The notes beneath the pieces were generated by a model, which saw only the letters and a program-made list of their open reading frames with translations, did not search any database and was not told where the DNA came from. Of a stretch of 64,000 nt of DNA, positions 17,971-26,100 are shown one piece after another. The DNA comes from Saccharopolyspora phatthalungensis (GTDB lineage Bacteria > Actinomycetota > Actinomycetes > Mycobacteriales > Pseudonocardiaceae), in contig NZ_JACHIW010000001.1 of NCBI RefSeq assembly GCF_014203395.1, positions 2,959,501-3,023,500 on the forward strand. Direction: 5' to 3'. The position numbers and the translations under genes were made by a program. The number at the start of each line of letters is the position of its first letter. The first letter of the stretch is position 1.

Positions 17971-19080
17971 TCATGTGTCGGCTTTGGTCGTCTCGCGAGT
18001 CACGGTGATCCACCGATTCAAAGTCGCCTTGGCTGCTCCGGAATCGACGGCTTCGGCACACTGCGCCATCCCAGCGGCGAGTTGCTCGATGAGGCAGGCT
18101 CCGGAAGGGGCGACGGCCACGAGAGCTGCCGCGGCGTTGAGGAGTACCACATCACGCACCGGCCCGTGTTGCCCGTTGAGCAGATTTCGGACGATGCGGG
18201 CGTTGCTGGCCGCCCCGCCGCCGCGCAGCGCTGCGGGCTCGACGCGAGGAACACCCAGTTCACGAGGGTCGAGCAGAGTCGCCCTCGCGATGCCATCGCG
18301 CACTATCCAGACCTGGGAGGTGGCCGCCGTGGTGAGCTTGTCGAGACCGTCCTGACCCCGGACGACCAAGGCGGAGCAGCCGCGTGCCGCTAGGACGTCG
18401 GCGAGCACCGGCATCATCCTCGCATCGGCGACGCCGACCACCTGATGCCCAGGATTTGCGGGGTTGATCACCGGCCCCAGGATGTTGAAGACCGTCGGTA
18501 CCGCGAGTTCCCGACGCACGGCGGCGACGTGGTGCAGAGCTGGGCTGTAGATCGGCGCGAATAGAAACGTGATGCCGGCCTCGGCCGCTATCCGCGCGGC
18601 CTGACTCGGGGTCAGTTCCAGCGATACGCCGAGTTGTTCCACCAGGTCGGCCGCGCCGCACGAAGACGATGACGCGGCTCGGCCGCCGTGCTTGACGACG
18701 GTCACCCCGGTGGCGGCCGCGACGATGGCGGCCATCGTGGAAATGTTGACCGCGCCGGTACGATCGCCCCCGGTGCCGACAATGTCGACGGTCGGTCCCG
18801 GGATCGTGACCTTCGTGCCGTACCTGGCGAGAGCATTCACCAGGCCGCAAACCTCTGAGCTGGTCTCGGTTTTGGCCCGAAGCGCGGTCAGGAAACCAGC
18901 GATCTGGGCGGTTGTCGCCTCGCCGCGGACCACCTGATCCATGACCCACGCTGTGTTCGCGTCGGTCAGGTCTCGGCCATCGAGCAGGCCGGAAAGTAAT
19001 TCAGCCCATGAACGCGTGACTGGGCTTGCTGCGCGAGGGGAGTCGGTCGCGGCGGCGGTAGGGGGCGGTGTCGATGTCAC
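17971..19080 (-). CDS. trpD: Anthranilate phosphoribosyltransferase, divergent and stand-alone
   Basis: The 369-residue protein transfers the phosphoribosyl group of PRPP to anthranilate. The PRPP loop DIVGTGGDRTGAVNIST is present, as are FAPIYSPALHHVAAVRREL and NILGPVINPANPGHQVVGV. The normally conserved KHGNRA...SGSAD region reads KHGGRAASSSSCGAAD, so the enzyme is divergent at the anthranilate/PRPP site. I chose GTG 19080 because GAGGAG ends 4 bp upstream. An ATG at 19131 lacks this. There are no other trp genes nearby, so it may be a second copy for specialised metabolism. A 12-bp inverted repeat lies upstream. Confidence 0.83.
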   Translation of the reverse strand: MTSTPPPTAAATDSPRAASPVTRSWAELLSGLLDGRDLTDANTAWVMDQVVRGEATTAQIAGFLTALRAKTETSSEVCGLVNALARYGTKVTIPGPTVDIVGTGGDRTGAVNISTMAAIVAAATGVTVVKHGGRAASSSSCGAADLVEQLGVSLELTPSQAARIAAEAGITFLFAPIYSPALHHVAAVRRELAVPTVFNILGPVINPANPGHQVVGVADARMMPVLADVLAARGCSALVVRGQDGLDKLTTAATSQVWIVRDGIARATLLDPRELGVPRVEPAALRGGGAASNARIVRNLLNGQHGPVRDVVLLNAAAALVAVAPSGACLIEQLAAGMAQCAEAVDSGAAKATLNRWITVTRETTKADT

Positions 19081-19125
19081 AGCACTCCTCGGGTAGTCGG
19101 CCGTACCCGGCGAGGCCGCGTATCT

Positions 19126-19170
19126 CGACATGACAACGGTGGCCCCGTCGAGGCGGCTGTTGTCATATCG
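19126..19170 (-). promoter_or_regulatory. 12-bp inverted repeat upstream of trpD
   Basis: CGACATGACAAC (19126-19137) and GTTGTCATATCG (19159-19170) pair with one G-T. They lie 46-90 bp before the trpD GTG. It could be an operator or a leader-RNA stem. No tryptophan-rich leader peptide is visible. Confidence 0.4.
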
Positions 19171-19445
19171 CGCAAGAACAGAGGCCGCCTAGGAGGCCGG
19201 CCACCAGCCGTTCAAACGCGTGATCACAAAGGGACTCTAAAGGGATCCCAGAGCCTTCAGCCAGTGATTTTTGCCAAGCACTCCTTCAACTCTCTGAACC
19301 GGACGGGCTCCTCGGCCCCGGAGGGACACTACTCCGGCGGAGGCGACTACTTCGGCCTGCTGGCGTTCGGGCACCTTTCCTCCTGCTGCCGCGAGCAGGA
19401 CCCGGCATCGCCAGCCGCCCCCGCCAGAGCTCCTGGCAGGGCGCG

Positions 19446-19467
19446 AGCATGGGAACCTTCCTGTCAC
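19446..19467 (-). repeat. Dispersed 22-bp repeat, single copy
   Basis: A full reverse consensus copy with ATGCT tip sits in an intergenic region with no partner within 300 bp. Confidence 0.85.
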
Positions 19468-19816
19468 TTTGTATCGGCGCGCGCAGGTCTGCGGAGGGCT
19501 CGATCCGGCCCGGTCGGCGGTCGGTAAAGGAACGGGGTCGCCTCTTGTCCTGAATGGACGAATCTCGCGCATCTTGCGAGCTACACCGCGTCATCGGCGA
19601 TGTACATGGTCGTGGCAGTGCTCGGGCCAAGAACCTTCCGCGAAGGAGCCTACTTCGCGAGGAACTCCCGTCCGGCCAACGCCGCTTCGGTGTAGCGCAG
19701 GACAGCCCTCGTCAGCGAGGCGGCGTGGCACACGGGCCGGCCGCCGGCGCGGGTGCCGTGCACCGGAGACGTGATCTTCGCGGAAAAAGGCTGTCGCTGG
19801 GCTCGCCCGGGCTGCG

Positions 19817-19894
19817 TGTGACAGGAAGGTTCCCTTGCTCTCGTCAGACGCGCGGATCCGGAGCCGCAAGCGATGACAGAAAGGTTCCCATGCT
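19817..19894 (+). repeat. Dispersed 22-bp repeat, two direct copies
   Basis: Forward copies at 19817-19839 (TTGCT tip) and 19873-19894 (ATGCT tip) start 56 bp apart, upstream of the fadA operator. Confidence 0.85.
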
Positions 19895-19955
19895 CGCGCC
19901 ACCACCCCCCGCAAGGGTGCAACTGACCACTCGGCAGGCGCCGTCGGCCATTGAC

Positions 19956-19976
19956 TGTGACAGTGTCGGTGTCACA
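19956..19976 (+). promoter_or_regulatory. fadA operator, matching the MerR promoter palindrome
   Basis: TGTGACA-N7-TGTCACA is a perfect 7-bp-arm palindrome, 43 bp before the fadA ATG. A TTGACT hexamer (19951-19956) abuts it, and the palindrome occupies the -35/-10 spacer position. That is the usual location for MerR-family sites. It matches 8635-8655. Confidence 0.62.
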
Positions 19977-20018
19977 CTTTGTGTGGAGCACCCGCCGCAA
20001 TGAGGAGGCACGCCACAC

Positions 20019-21233
20019 ATGTCCGAGGCGTTCGTCTACGACGCGATCCGCACACCACGCGGTCGCGGCAAGAAAACCGGGTCGCTGCACGGGGTCAAGC
20101 CGATCAGCCTGGTCGTGGGCCTCATCCGGGAACTGCAGCGGCGCCATCCGCAGCTGGATCCCGCACTGATCGACGACATCGTGCTGGGCGTGGTCTCGCC
20201 GGTCGCCGACCAGGGCGGCGACATCGCCAAGACCGCAGCGCTGGCCGCGGGCCTGCCCGAGACCGTCAGCGGCGTGCAGCTCAACCGCTTCTGCGCGTCC
20301 GGACTCGAAGCGGTCAACATCGCCGCCCAGAAAGTGCGCTCCGGCTGGGAGGACGCCGTGCTGGCCGGAGGCGTCGAGTCGATGTCCCGGGTCGCCATGG
20401 GTTCCGACGGCGGCGCCTGGGCGATGGACCCCGAGACCAACTTCGCCACCTCCTTCGTGCCGCAGGGCATCGGCGCCGACCTCATCGCCACCATCGAGGG
20501 TTTCGACCGGACCACTGTGGACGCCTTCGCCGCCGAGTCGCAGACCCGCGCCGCCAAGGCATGGGCCGACGGCCGCTTCGCCCGTTCGGTCGTGCCGGTC
20601 ACCGACCGCAATGGCATCACCATCCTCGACCGCGACGAACACATCCGCGCGAACACCACCGTGGACAGCCTCGGCGAGCTGAAGTCGTCATTCGGCGATA
20701 TCGGCGAACTCGGTGGGTTCGACGCCTTTGCGCTGCAGAAGTACCACTGGGTGGAGCGCATCGACCACGTGCACACCGCCGGCAACTCCTCCGGAATCGT
20801 CGACGGCGCCGCGCTGGTGTTGATCGGCGGCGAGTCCCTTGGCGAGCGCACCGGGCTGCGCCCGCGCGCCCGGATCGTCGCCGCAGCGCTCAGTGGCGCC
20901 GACCCGACGATCATGTTGACCGGCCCCGGCCCGGCTGTGCGCAAAGCGCTCGGCAAGGCCGATCTCAGCATCGACCAGATCGACCTGATCGAAATCAACG
21001 AGGCCTTCGCTTCGGTGCCGCTGAAGTTCATGAAGGAATTCGGTGTCGGCCACGAGAAGGTCAACGTCAACGGCGGGGCCATTGCCATGGGCCACCCGCT
21101 GGGCGCCACTGGGGCGATGATCCTGGGCACCCTCATTGACGAGCTGGAACGCCGCAACCTGCGCTACGGCCTGGTCACGCTGTGCATTGGCGGCGGTATG
21201 GGGATTGCGACTGTCGTCGAACGGATCGGCTGA
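20019..21233 (+). CDS. fadA: Acetyl-CoA C-acyltransferase (beta-oxidation thiolase)
   Basis: This 404-residue thiolase cleaves 3-ketoacyl-CoA with CoA to acetyl-CoA and a shortened acyl-CoA. The nucleophilic Cys lies in [12 protein letters not shown] (about residue 92). [12 protein letters not shown], the histidine motif [15 protein letters not shown] and the second catalytic Cys in LCIGGGMG are all present. GAGGAGG lies 10 bp before the ATG. It is followed after 14 bp by fadB, so the pair encodes the trifunctional-type beta-oxidation complex. A palindrome upstream suggests control by the MerR regulator at 7893-8609. Confidence 0.94.
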   Translation: MSEAFVYDAIRTPRGRGKKTGSLHGVKPISLVVGLIRELQRRHPQLDPALIDDIVLGVVSPVADQGGDIAKTAALAAGLPETVSGVQLNRFCASGLEAVNIAAQKVRSGWEDAVLAGGVESMSRVAMGSDGGAWAMDPETNFATSFVPQGIGADLIATIEGFDRTTVDAFAAESQTRAAKAWADGRFARSVVPVTDRNGITILDRDEHIRANTTVDSLGELKSSFGDIGELGGFDAFALQKYHWVERIDHVHTAGNSSGIVDGAALVLIGGESLGERTGLRPRARIVAAALSGADPTIMLTGPGPAVRKALGKADLSIDQIDLIEINEAFASVPLKFMKEFGVGHEKVNVNGGAIAMGHPLGATGAMILGTLIDELERRNLRYGLVTLCIGGGMGIATVVERIG

Positions 21234-21247
21234 AGGACACATCACAC

Positions 21248-23464
21248 ATGAGCGAGCAGCACACCATCCGCTGGGAGTCCGACGCCGACGGCATCGTCGT
21301 GCTGACCCTGGACGACCCGAAGCAGCAGGCCAACACCATGAACGAGCGCTACCGGCGCGCCATGGAACAAACCCTGCAGCGCCTGGAATCCGAGCTCGAC
21401 AACATCACCGGCGTGGTCCTCACCTCGGCGAAGAGCACCTTCTTCGCCGGCGGTGACCTGCGGGACCTGATCCGGGCCCGGACCGGCGACGCCGAGCTGG
21501 TCAACGAGATCACCACCGGCATCAAGCGGGGGCTGCGCCGCCTCGAAACGCTCGGCGTGCCGGTGGTCGCAGCGCTAAACGGCACCGCACTGGGCGGCGG
21601 GCTGGAGATCGCGCTGGCTTGTCACCACCGCATCGCGCTGAACAATCCCAACGCCCGCTTCGGTCTCCCCGAGGTCACCCTCGGCCTGCTGCCCGGAGGG
21701 GGCGGCATCGTCCGCACCGTTCGCATGCTGGGCATTGCCGACGCGCTGCTTAACGTACTGCTACAGGGCCAACGGCTGGCTCCGGCGAAGGCCGCGGAGA
21801 TCGGCATCATCGACGAATTGGTCGACTCGCCGGAACAGCTCCTGACGGCCGCCAAGGACTGGATCAAGGCCAACCCCCAGGCGACGCAGCCCTGGGACCG
21901 CCCCGGACACAAGATTCCCGGCGGCGACCCATCGAATCCGAAGTTCGCCGCCAATCTCCCGGCGTTCCCGGCCAACCTCCGCAAGCAGCTCAAAGGCGCA
22001 CCGCTGCCCGCGCCGCGCAACATCCTGGCCGCCGCAGTGGAGGGCGCTCAAGTCGACTTCGACACGGCGCTCACCATCGAGGGCCGCTACTTCGTGGACC
22101 TGGTCTGCGGCCAAACCGCGAAGAACATGAGCAAGGCGTTCTTCTTCGACCTCCAGCACATCAACTCCGGCGGGAGCCGACCCATCGGCGAACCCGCCTG
22201 GCAAGCGAAGAAGGTCGCGGTGCTCGGCGGTGGCATGATGGGCGCGGGCATCGCCTACGTGTGCGCCAAGGCCGGGATGCAGGTCGTGCTTAAAGACATC
22301 TCCCTGGCTGCGGCTGAGAAAGGCAAGGAGTACTCGGTGAAGCTCCTGGAGAAGGCCATTGCCAAGGGCCGCTCCACGCAGGACGAGGCCGACGAACTGC
22401 TGGCCCGGATCACGCCCACCGACCAGCTTGAGCCGCTGACCGGCTGCGACCTGGTCATCGAGGCCGTCTTCGAGGACCCGAAGATCAAGCGGCAGGTGTA
22501 TGCGGAGGTGCAGGATGTCGTCGACGGTGACGCGCTGATCGCCTCCAACACCTCCACGCTGCCGATCACCAGCCTCGCCGAGGGCGTGCGCCGCCGGGAG
22601 GACTTCATTGGCCTGCACTTCTTCTCCCCGGTCGACAAGATGCCGCTCGTGGAGATCATTCGCGGCGAGCACACCAGCGACCGCGCTCTGGCGCGCGCGT
22701 TCGACGTGGTTCAGCAGATCAACAAGACGCCCATCGTGGTCAACGACAGCCGCGGCTTCTTCACTAGCCGGGTCATCGGCACCTTCGTCAACGAAGGCGT
22801 GTCGATGCTCGCCGAAGGCATTCACCCGGCGTCCATCGAGCAGGCCTCAGCGCAGGCCGGATTCCCGGCCCCCGTCTTGCAGCTGTTCGATGAGCTGACC
22901 TTGACGCTGCCGCGCAAGATCCGCGACGAGACCAAGCGGGCCGTTGAGGCTGCCGGTGGAACCTGGACCCCCCACCCTGCGGAGCGGGTGCTGGACCGCA
23001 TGGTCGACGAGTTCGATCGCAAGGGACGTTCCAGCGGCGCGGGTTTCTACGACTACGTCGACGGCAAGCGGGTCGGGCTGTGGCCAGGGCTGGTCGAGCA
23101 TTTCGGCGCGTCCGGGCGCAACCCGGCCGAGGTGAGCCTGACCGATCTCAAGGAGCGGATGCTGTTCGTGGAGGCGCTGGAAACCGTCAAGTGCCTCGAT
23201 GAAGGCGTGCTGCGGTCGGTGCCGGACGCCAACATCGGTTCGATCCTCGGCATCGGGTTCCCGGCCTGGACCGGCGGAGTCGTGCAGTACATGAACGGCT
23301 ACGCAGGCGGGCTGCCCGGATTCGTCGCGCGCGCCAGGGAACTGGCCGAACGGTACGGGCCGCGGTTTGAGCCGCCGACCTCGCTGGTTCACCGGGCCGA
23401 GGCGGGAGAGCCGTTCGACATGGGCGAACCCGACGTGGAGATCGTGGCCGCTACGGCAGCGTGA
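21248..23464 (+). CDS. fadB: Multifunctional enoyl-CoA hydratase / 3-hydroxyacyl-CoA dehydrogenase
   Basis: This 738-residue fusion has an N-terminal crotonase domain (residues about 10-200, with the oxyanion-hole stretches FFAGGDLRDL and NGTALGGGLEIALACHH). A central NAD-binding domain follows (VAVLGGGMMGAGIAYVCAKAG near 325). The dehydrogenase C-terminal domains contain GLHFFSPVDKMPLVEII and NDSRGFFTSRV. It performs the hydration and NAD-dependent oxidation steps of beta-oxidation, and the partner thiolase lies just upstream. A strong hairpin follows its stop at 49 bp. Confidence 0.94.
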   Translation: MSEQHTIRWESDADGIVVLTLDDPKQQANTMNERYRRAMEQTLQRLESELDNITGVVLTSAKSTFFAGGDLRDLIRARTGDAELVNEITTGIKRGLRRLETLGVPVVAALNGTALGGGLEIALACHHRIALNNPNARFGLPEVTLGLLPGGGGIVRTVRMLGIADALLNVLLQGQRLAPAKAAEIGIIDELVDSPEQLLTAAKDWIKANPQATQPWDRPGHKIPGGDPSNPKFAANLPAFPANLRKQLKGAPLPAPRNILAAAVEGAQVDFDTALTIEGRYFVDLVCGQTAKNMSKAFFFDLQHINSGGSRPIGEPAWQAKKVAVLGGGMMGAGIAYVCAKAGMQVVLKDISLAAAEKGKEYSVKLLEKAIAKGRSTQDEADELLARITPTDQLEPLTGCDLVIEAVFEDPKIKRQVYAEVQDVVDGDALIASNTSTLPITSLAEGVRRREDFIGLHFFSPVDKMPLVEIIRGEHTSDRALARAFDVVQQINKTPIVVNDSRGFFTSRVIGTFVNEGVSMLAEGIHPASIEQASAQAGFPAPVLQLFDELTLTLPRKIRDETKRAVEAAGGTWTPHPAERVLDRMVDEFDRKGRSSGAGFYDYVDGKRVGLWPGLVEHFGASGRNPAEVSLTDLKERMLFVEALETVKCLDEGVLRSVPDANIGSILGIGFPAWTGGVVQYMNGYAGGLPGFVARARELAERYGPRFEPPTSLVHRAEAGEPFDMGEPDVEIVAATAA

Positions 23465-23512
23465 TGCGCAAGGTGGTGTAGACGCCGCAGCGGTCCGTGA
23501 CAAGGCATGCAG

Positions 23513-23551
23513 GCCGGGGTGAACACGGTCATCGACCGCGTTCACCCCGGC
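23513..23551 (+). terminator. 18-bp hairpin after the fadAB operon
   Basis: GCCGGGGTGAACACGGTC (23513-23530) pairs with 23534-23551 with one mismatch and a 3-base loop. It lies 49 bp after the fadB stop and is a probable terminator. No T-tract follows. Confidence 0.65.
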
Positions 23552-24121
23552 GGTGCCCAGGCAGCAGGCGTGACGGAGCCGCCTGCCAGTGGCGGCGCCC
23601 GGGTCGTCGGTGAGCGCCACGGTTGTCACACCTGGCGTTTCGCCCAGCCGAAGGCCCGACCGTGTCCGCGCTGTATCGGTGGATGGAGATCGCGACGAAG
23701 CAGTCCCGTTGCGGACGCGCCGCAGCTCGTCAGTGAGCATGTCGGGTTCTGCGCTAGCGACGCAACGTCGTCGCACCACTGCTTGGCCGGTCCACCTGGG
23801 ACGGCCTGCGTGCGCACTTCCGGCCGGTCATATGTCAGCCGGCCTTGGGGTGGTCGACGAACGGCGCGTTGAGCCACTTGTCGGCCTGCGGGGAAAGGGC
23901 CGGGACGACGACCCCCGATTACGGCGGCATTGTCGCCTTAAGCCTGCACCGGGACCGCTCTGGCGTTGTTTTCAATGCCGTTGCCCTCGGGCCAGCGAAC
24001 GCGCGGCAGCGTCTGGGACATGCGTTTCGCAAGATCGAACCCCGGTGGCCGTTTTCGGCCAAGCTCCAGCAATGAGACGAAGAGTCCATTATGGAATTAT
24101 TCGTTGTTGCGCATCCCGCAA

Positions 24122-24153
24122 AAGTGGTCCCGGAAAGGCTTCCGGGACCACTT
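24122..24153 (-). terminator. Intrinsic terminator of the secreted-protein gene
   Basis: A perfect 14-bp stem (24122-24135 and 24140-24153, AAGTGGTCCCGGAA and complement) has a 4-base loop. It lies 15 bp past the minus-strand stop at 24168. On the minus strand it ends in CTTTTGC, a short T-run. Confidence 0.75.
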
Positions 24154-24167
24154 GATCCGATCTTCGA

Positions 24168-25007
24168 TCAGCCCAGCACGCCGGTGACGCTGTCGGTCGC
24201 CGGAAGCTGTCCGGTGACTCGGTGCACCGGGGCCTGCGGGACGCTGCCGGCGACCTGCCTCGCGACATCCTTCGCCGTTGCGCTAACGCTGTTGTCCAGC
24301 CTGGGCGTAGCCGGCAGCTTGCCGGTTGCCGGCAGGATCTTCTCCGGTTGTGGCAGGGTCATCGGCTCACCCGAGGTTTGCAGCGGGTTGTTCGCCAGGG
24401 TGGGAGCGACCATGCCGACGGGGTCCGTCAGCGGTGCGGTGTCGTAGCCCTGCGCGGCGGTCAGGTCGATCGCGGTGTCGAGCGCCGAGGTGCCCTGGTG
24501 ACCGGGCTGACGCGGTCCGACCTCGGTGTTCAGGAGCGCAGCGTCTGGCACGCGTTCGGTGACCACGCCGAGGTGGTCGGGGATCACCGAGCCGCCGACG
24601 GTGGGGCGTGTCTTGGTGAGCTGCGCGGCGCGGGTGGTCTCGGCGAAGACATGGCCGAGAACTCGGTTCGGCTTGCCGGGCGTGAGCATCGGACGGCCGT
24701 CCTGCAGTTCACCACCCACCCCGTATGCGGTGGTGGTGATGTCCGCGCCCACCTTCTTGACCAGATTCGGGGTGTTCGCGTGCAGCTGGGTGTCCGCGCA
24801 CGGCGCCTTGGTCGGTCCGTATCCGGGACCGTCCTGCGCCTGGCAGGCGTTCACCGGGGCGAGGAATCCGACGTCGTCCGGAACGGACGACAGGTCAGGC
24901 TTGGGGATCTCGGCGTTCTCCGAGGCAGAGGCGGCACCTGTCCCGACTGCGGCGAACCCCGCGGCCACAACGGCTGCCTGTACTGTGCGCGTGGTCCAGG
25001 GACGCAA
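24168..25007 (-). CDS. Secreted hypothetical protein
   Basis: This 279-residue protein is not recognised as a characterised family. A signal peptide (RPWTTRTVQAAVVAAGFAAV, cleavage after ASA near residue 28) is followed by a proline- and threonine-rich extracellular chain without further membrane segments. It has two cysteines (NACQAQ and APCADT) and short repeats such as LPATGKLPATPRL near the C-terminus. I chose TTG 25007 because AAGGAG lies about 8 bp upstream and the signal peptide begins there. A longer ATG start would bury it. It is probably wall-associated or released. A terminator follows. Confidence 0.6.
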   Translation of the reverse strand: MRPWTTRTVQAAVVAAGFAAVGTGAASASENAEIPKPDLSSVPDDVGFLAPVNACQAQDGPGYGPTKAPCADTQLHANTPNLVKKVGADITTTAYGVGGELQDGRPMLTPGKPNRVLGHVFAETTRAAQLTKTRPTVGGSVIPDHLGVVTERVPDAALLNTEVGPRQPGHQGTSALDTAIDLTAAQGYDTAPLTDPVGMVAPTLANNPLQTSGEPMTLPQPEKILPATGKLPATPRLDNSVSATAKDVARQVAGSVPQAPVHRVTGQLPATDSVTGVLG

Positions 25008-25401
25008 GATTTGTTCTCCTTGGGTCGAATTTGTTGGCACGGCTGCCTCGGTATCGGAGAAGCCCCCAACGATCTTGACCCCGAAGATCCGCACACCGCC
25101 TGAACGAGTGAATGCGACGCGGGCGGATGCGAAGCACTCGCCGACGAAATCTTGTCACCACCGCCCGATCGTTCCCAGCCATCCACACCCGGCATTTCCG
25201 CCTCCACTGCACCAAGCAGGTCACCCCAGCCTGGCTGTGAGTGACAGGAAGGTTCCCATGCTGCAAAGACGGACCCCTTCGGCCAGACGTGAGTGACAGG
25301 AAAGTTCCCATGCTCGCAGCTGCGATCCGGGCTCTTTGGGGATTCGCGGCAGAGCCAGGTGTCTGTGCTCGTGCGCGGCTGGCGCCGCTTAGTGGGTAGC
25401 G
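25008..25401. other. Intergenic region with two repeat copies
   Basis: This 394-bp gap lies between two minus-strand genes. It holds two forward repeat copies and no gene. Confidence 0.6.
25241..25315 (+). repeat. Dispersed 22-bp repeat, two direct copies
   Basis: Forward copies at 25241-25262 and 25293-25315 (both ATGCT tips) start 52 bp apart. They are downstream of the minus-strand TetR gene, so they read as the usual post-stop orientation for that gene. Confidence 0.85.
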
Positions 25402-26022
25402 CTAGAGGTTCTGGGCGAGGCTGGGGGCGAACAGCGCCAGCAGGTGTTCGGTTGCCTGTTCCGCGGTGATGTCCGGGCGGCGGTCTCGCCACAACGCGAG
25501 TCGCTCGCAGGCGCCGATGATCGCCTCTGCGAACGCCTCCAGCTGCACCGGATCGAGGTCGGCGCGCGAGGTTCCCAGCAATCCGGCGGTGAACTCGATC
25601 TGCTGCGTGCGGATCTCTTCCAGCTCGGAGCTCACCGAAGCGTTGGGTACCGCGGACTCGTTTCGCAGCAGCGCCCAGGCTTGGGCATACTCGTCGCCGA
25701 ACTTAAAGAAGGCCAGCAGGCAGTCGTGCAGCAGCTGCGCGGGCGTGCTGGCTCCGGCGGCCGCCACTGTCGTGGCTTTCAGCAGTTCGCGCTTGGACCG
25801 CTGCAGGCAGGCGAGCAGCAGTCCCTCCTTTGAGCCGAAGTACTCGTAGAGCATCGGCTTGGACAGGCCGACCCGTGCCGCTATGTCGTCCATCGACGCT
25901 CCCTGGTAGCCGTCGGCGGCGAAAACGTGCTCTGCGACGGCGAGGATCTGCCGTTCCCGCTCGGCTCGGGGCAACCGCTTGCGTCCGGCGGCCGTTGCCT
26001 GCTGTGTCTCCACGGGGAACAC
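25402..26022 (-). CDS. TetR-family repressor
   Basis: This 206-residue regulator has the TetR helix-turn-helix at residues about 22-65 (ILAVAEHVFAADGYQGASMDDIAARVGLSKPMLYEYFGSKEGLLLACL) and a C-terminal ligand domain of the TetR type. It is divergent from the Baeyer-Villiger monooxygenase gene. A 25-bp palindrome between them, 10 bp before its GTG, makes local control of both genes likely. The start is GTG 26022, close to the operator, so the mRNA leader is very short. Confidence 0.88.
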   Translation of the reverse strand: MFPVETQQATAAGRKRLPRAERERQILAVAEHVFAADGYQGASMDDIAARVGLSKPMLYEYFGSKEGLLLACLQRSKRELLKATTVAAAGASTPAQLLHDCLLAFFKFGDEYAQAWALLRNESAVPNASVSSELEEIRTQQIEFTAGLLGTSRADLDPVQLEAFAEAIIGACERLALWRDRRPDITAEQATEHLLALFAPSLAQNL

Positions 26023-26031
26023 CCTACCGCA

Positions 26032-26056
26032 AGTAACCTACTCGTAGTAGGCTACT
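26032..26056. promoter_or_regulatory. TetR-type operator between divergent genes
   Basis: AGTAACCTACT-CGT-AGTAGGCTACT has arms matching at 10 of 11 positions. It sits 10 bp from the TetR start and 45 bp from the monooxygenase start, where a single repressor could block both promoters. Confidence 0.68.
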
Positions 26057-26100
26057 GCGCGGTAGTCGAGTCGTGCCGGTGTCCGAGGAGGAGCCTGAAG

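Larger units (their letters stand above)
19081..20018. other. Intergenic region trpD-fadA
   Basis: This 938-bp divergent region has no convincing gene. It holds the trpD inverted repeat, dispersed-repeat copies at 19446-19467 (reverse), 19817-19839 and 19873-19894 (forward), and the fadA operator at 19956-19976. Confidence 0.6.
23465..24167. other. Intergenic region after fadB
   Basis: This 703-bp stretch contains two terminator-like hairpins at its ends and no recognisable gene or gene relic on either strand. Open frames here have no family resemblance. Confidence 0.55.

Noticed and set aside
20036..21157. A 373-codon minus-strand frame under fadA
   Set aside because: The thiolase on the plus strand is complete with all catalytic motifs. 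The antisense frame is Ser/Pro-rich and has no family resemblance.
23589..24155. Open frames downstream of fadB as a possible gene
   Set aside because: Composition is Arg/Ser/Pro-rich without conserved motifs on either strand, there is no ribosome site, and the stretch is bounded by two terminators.
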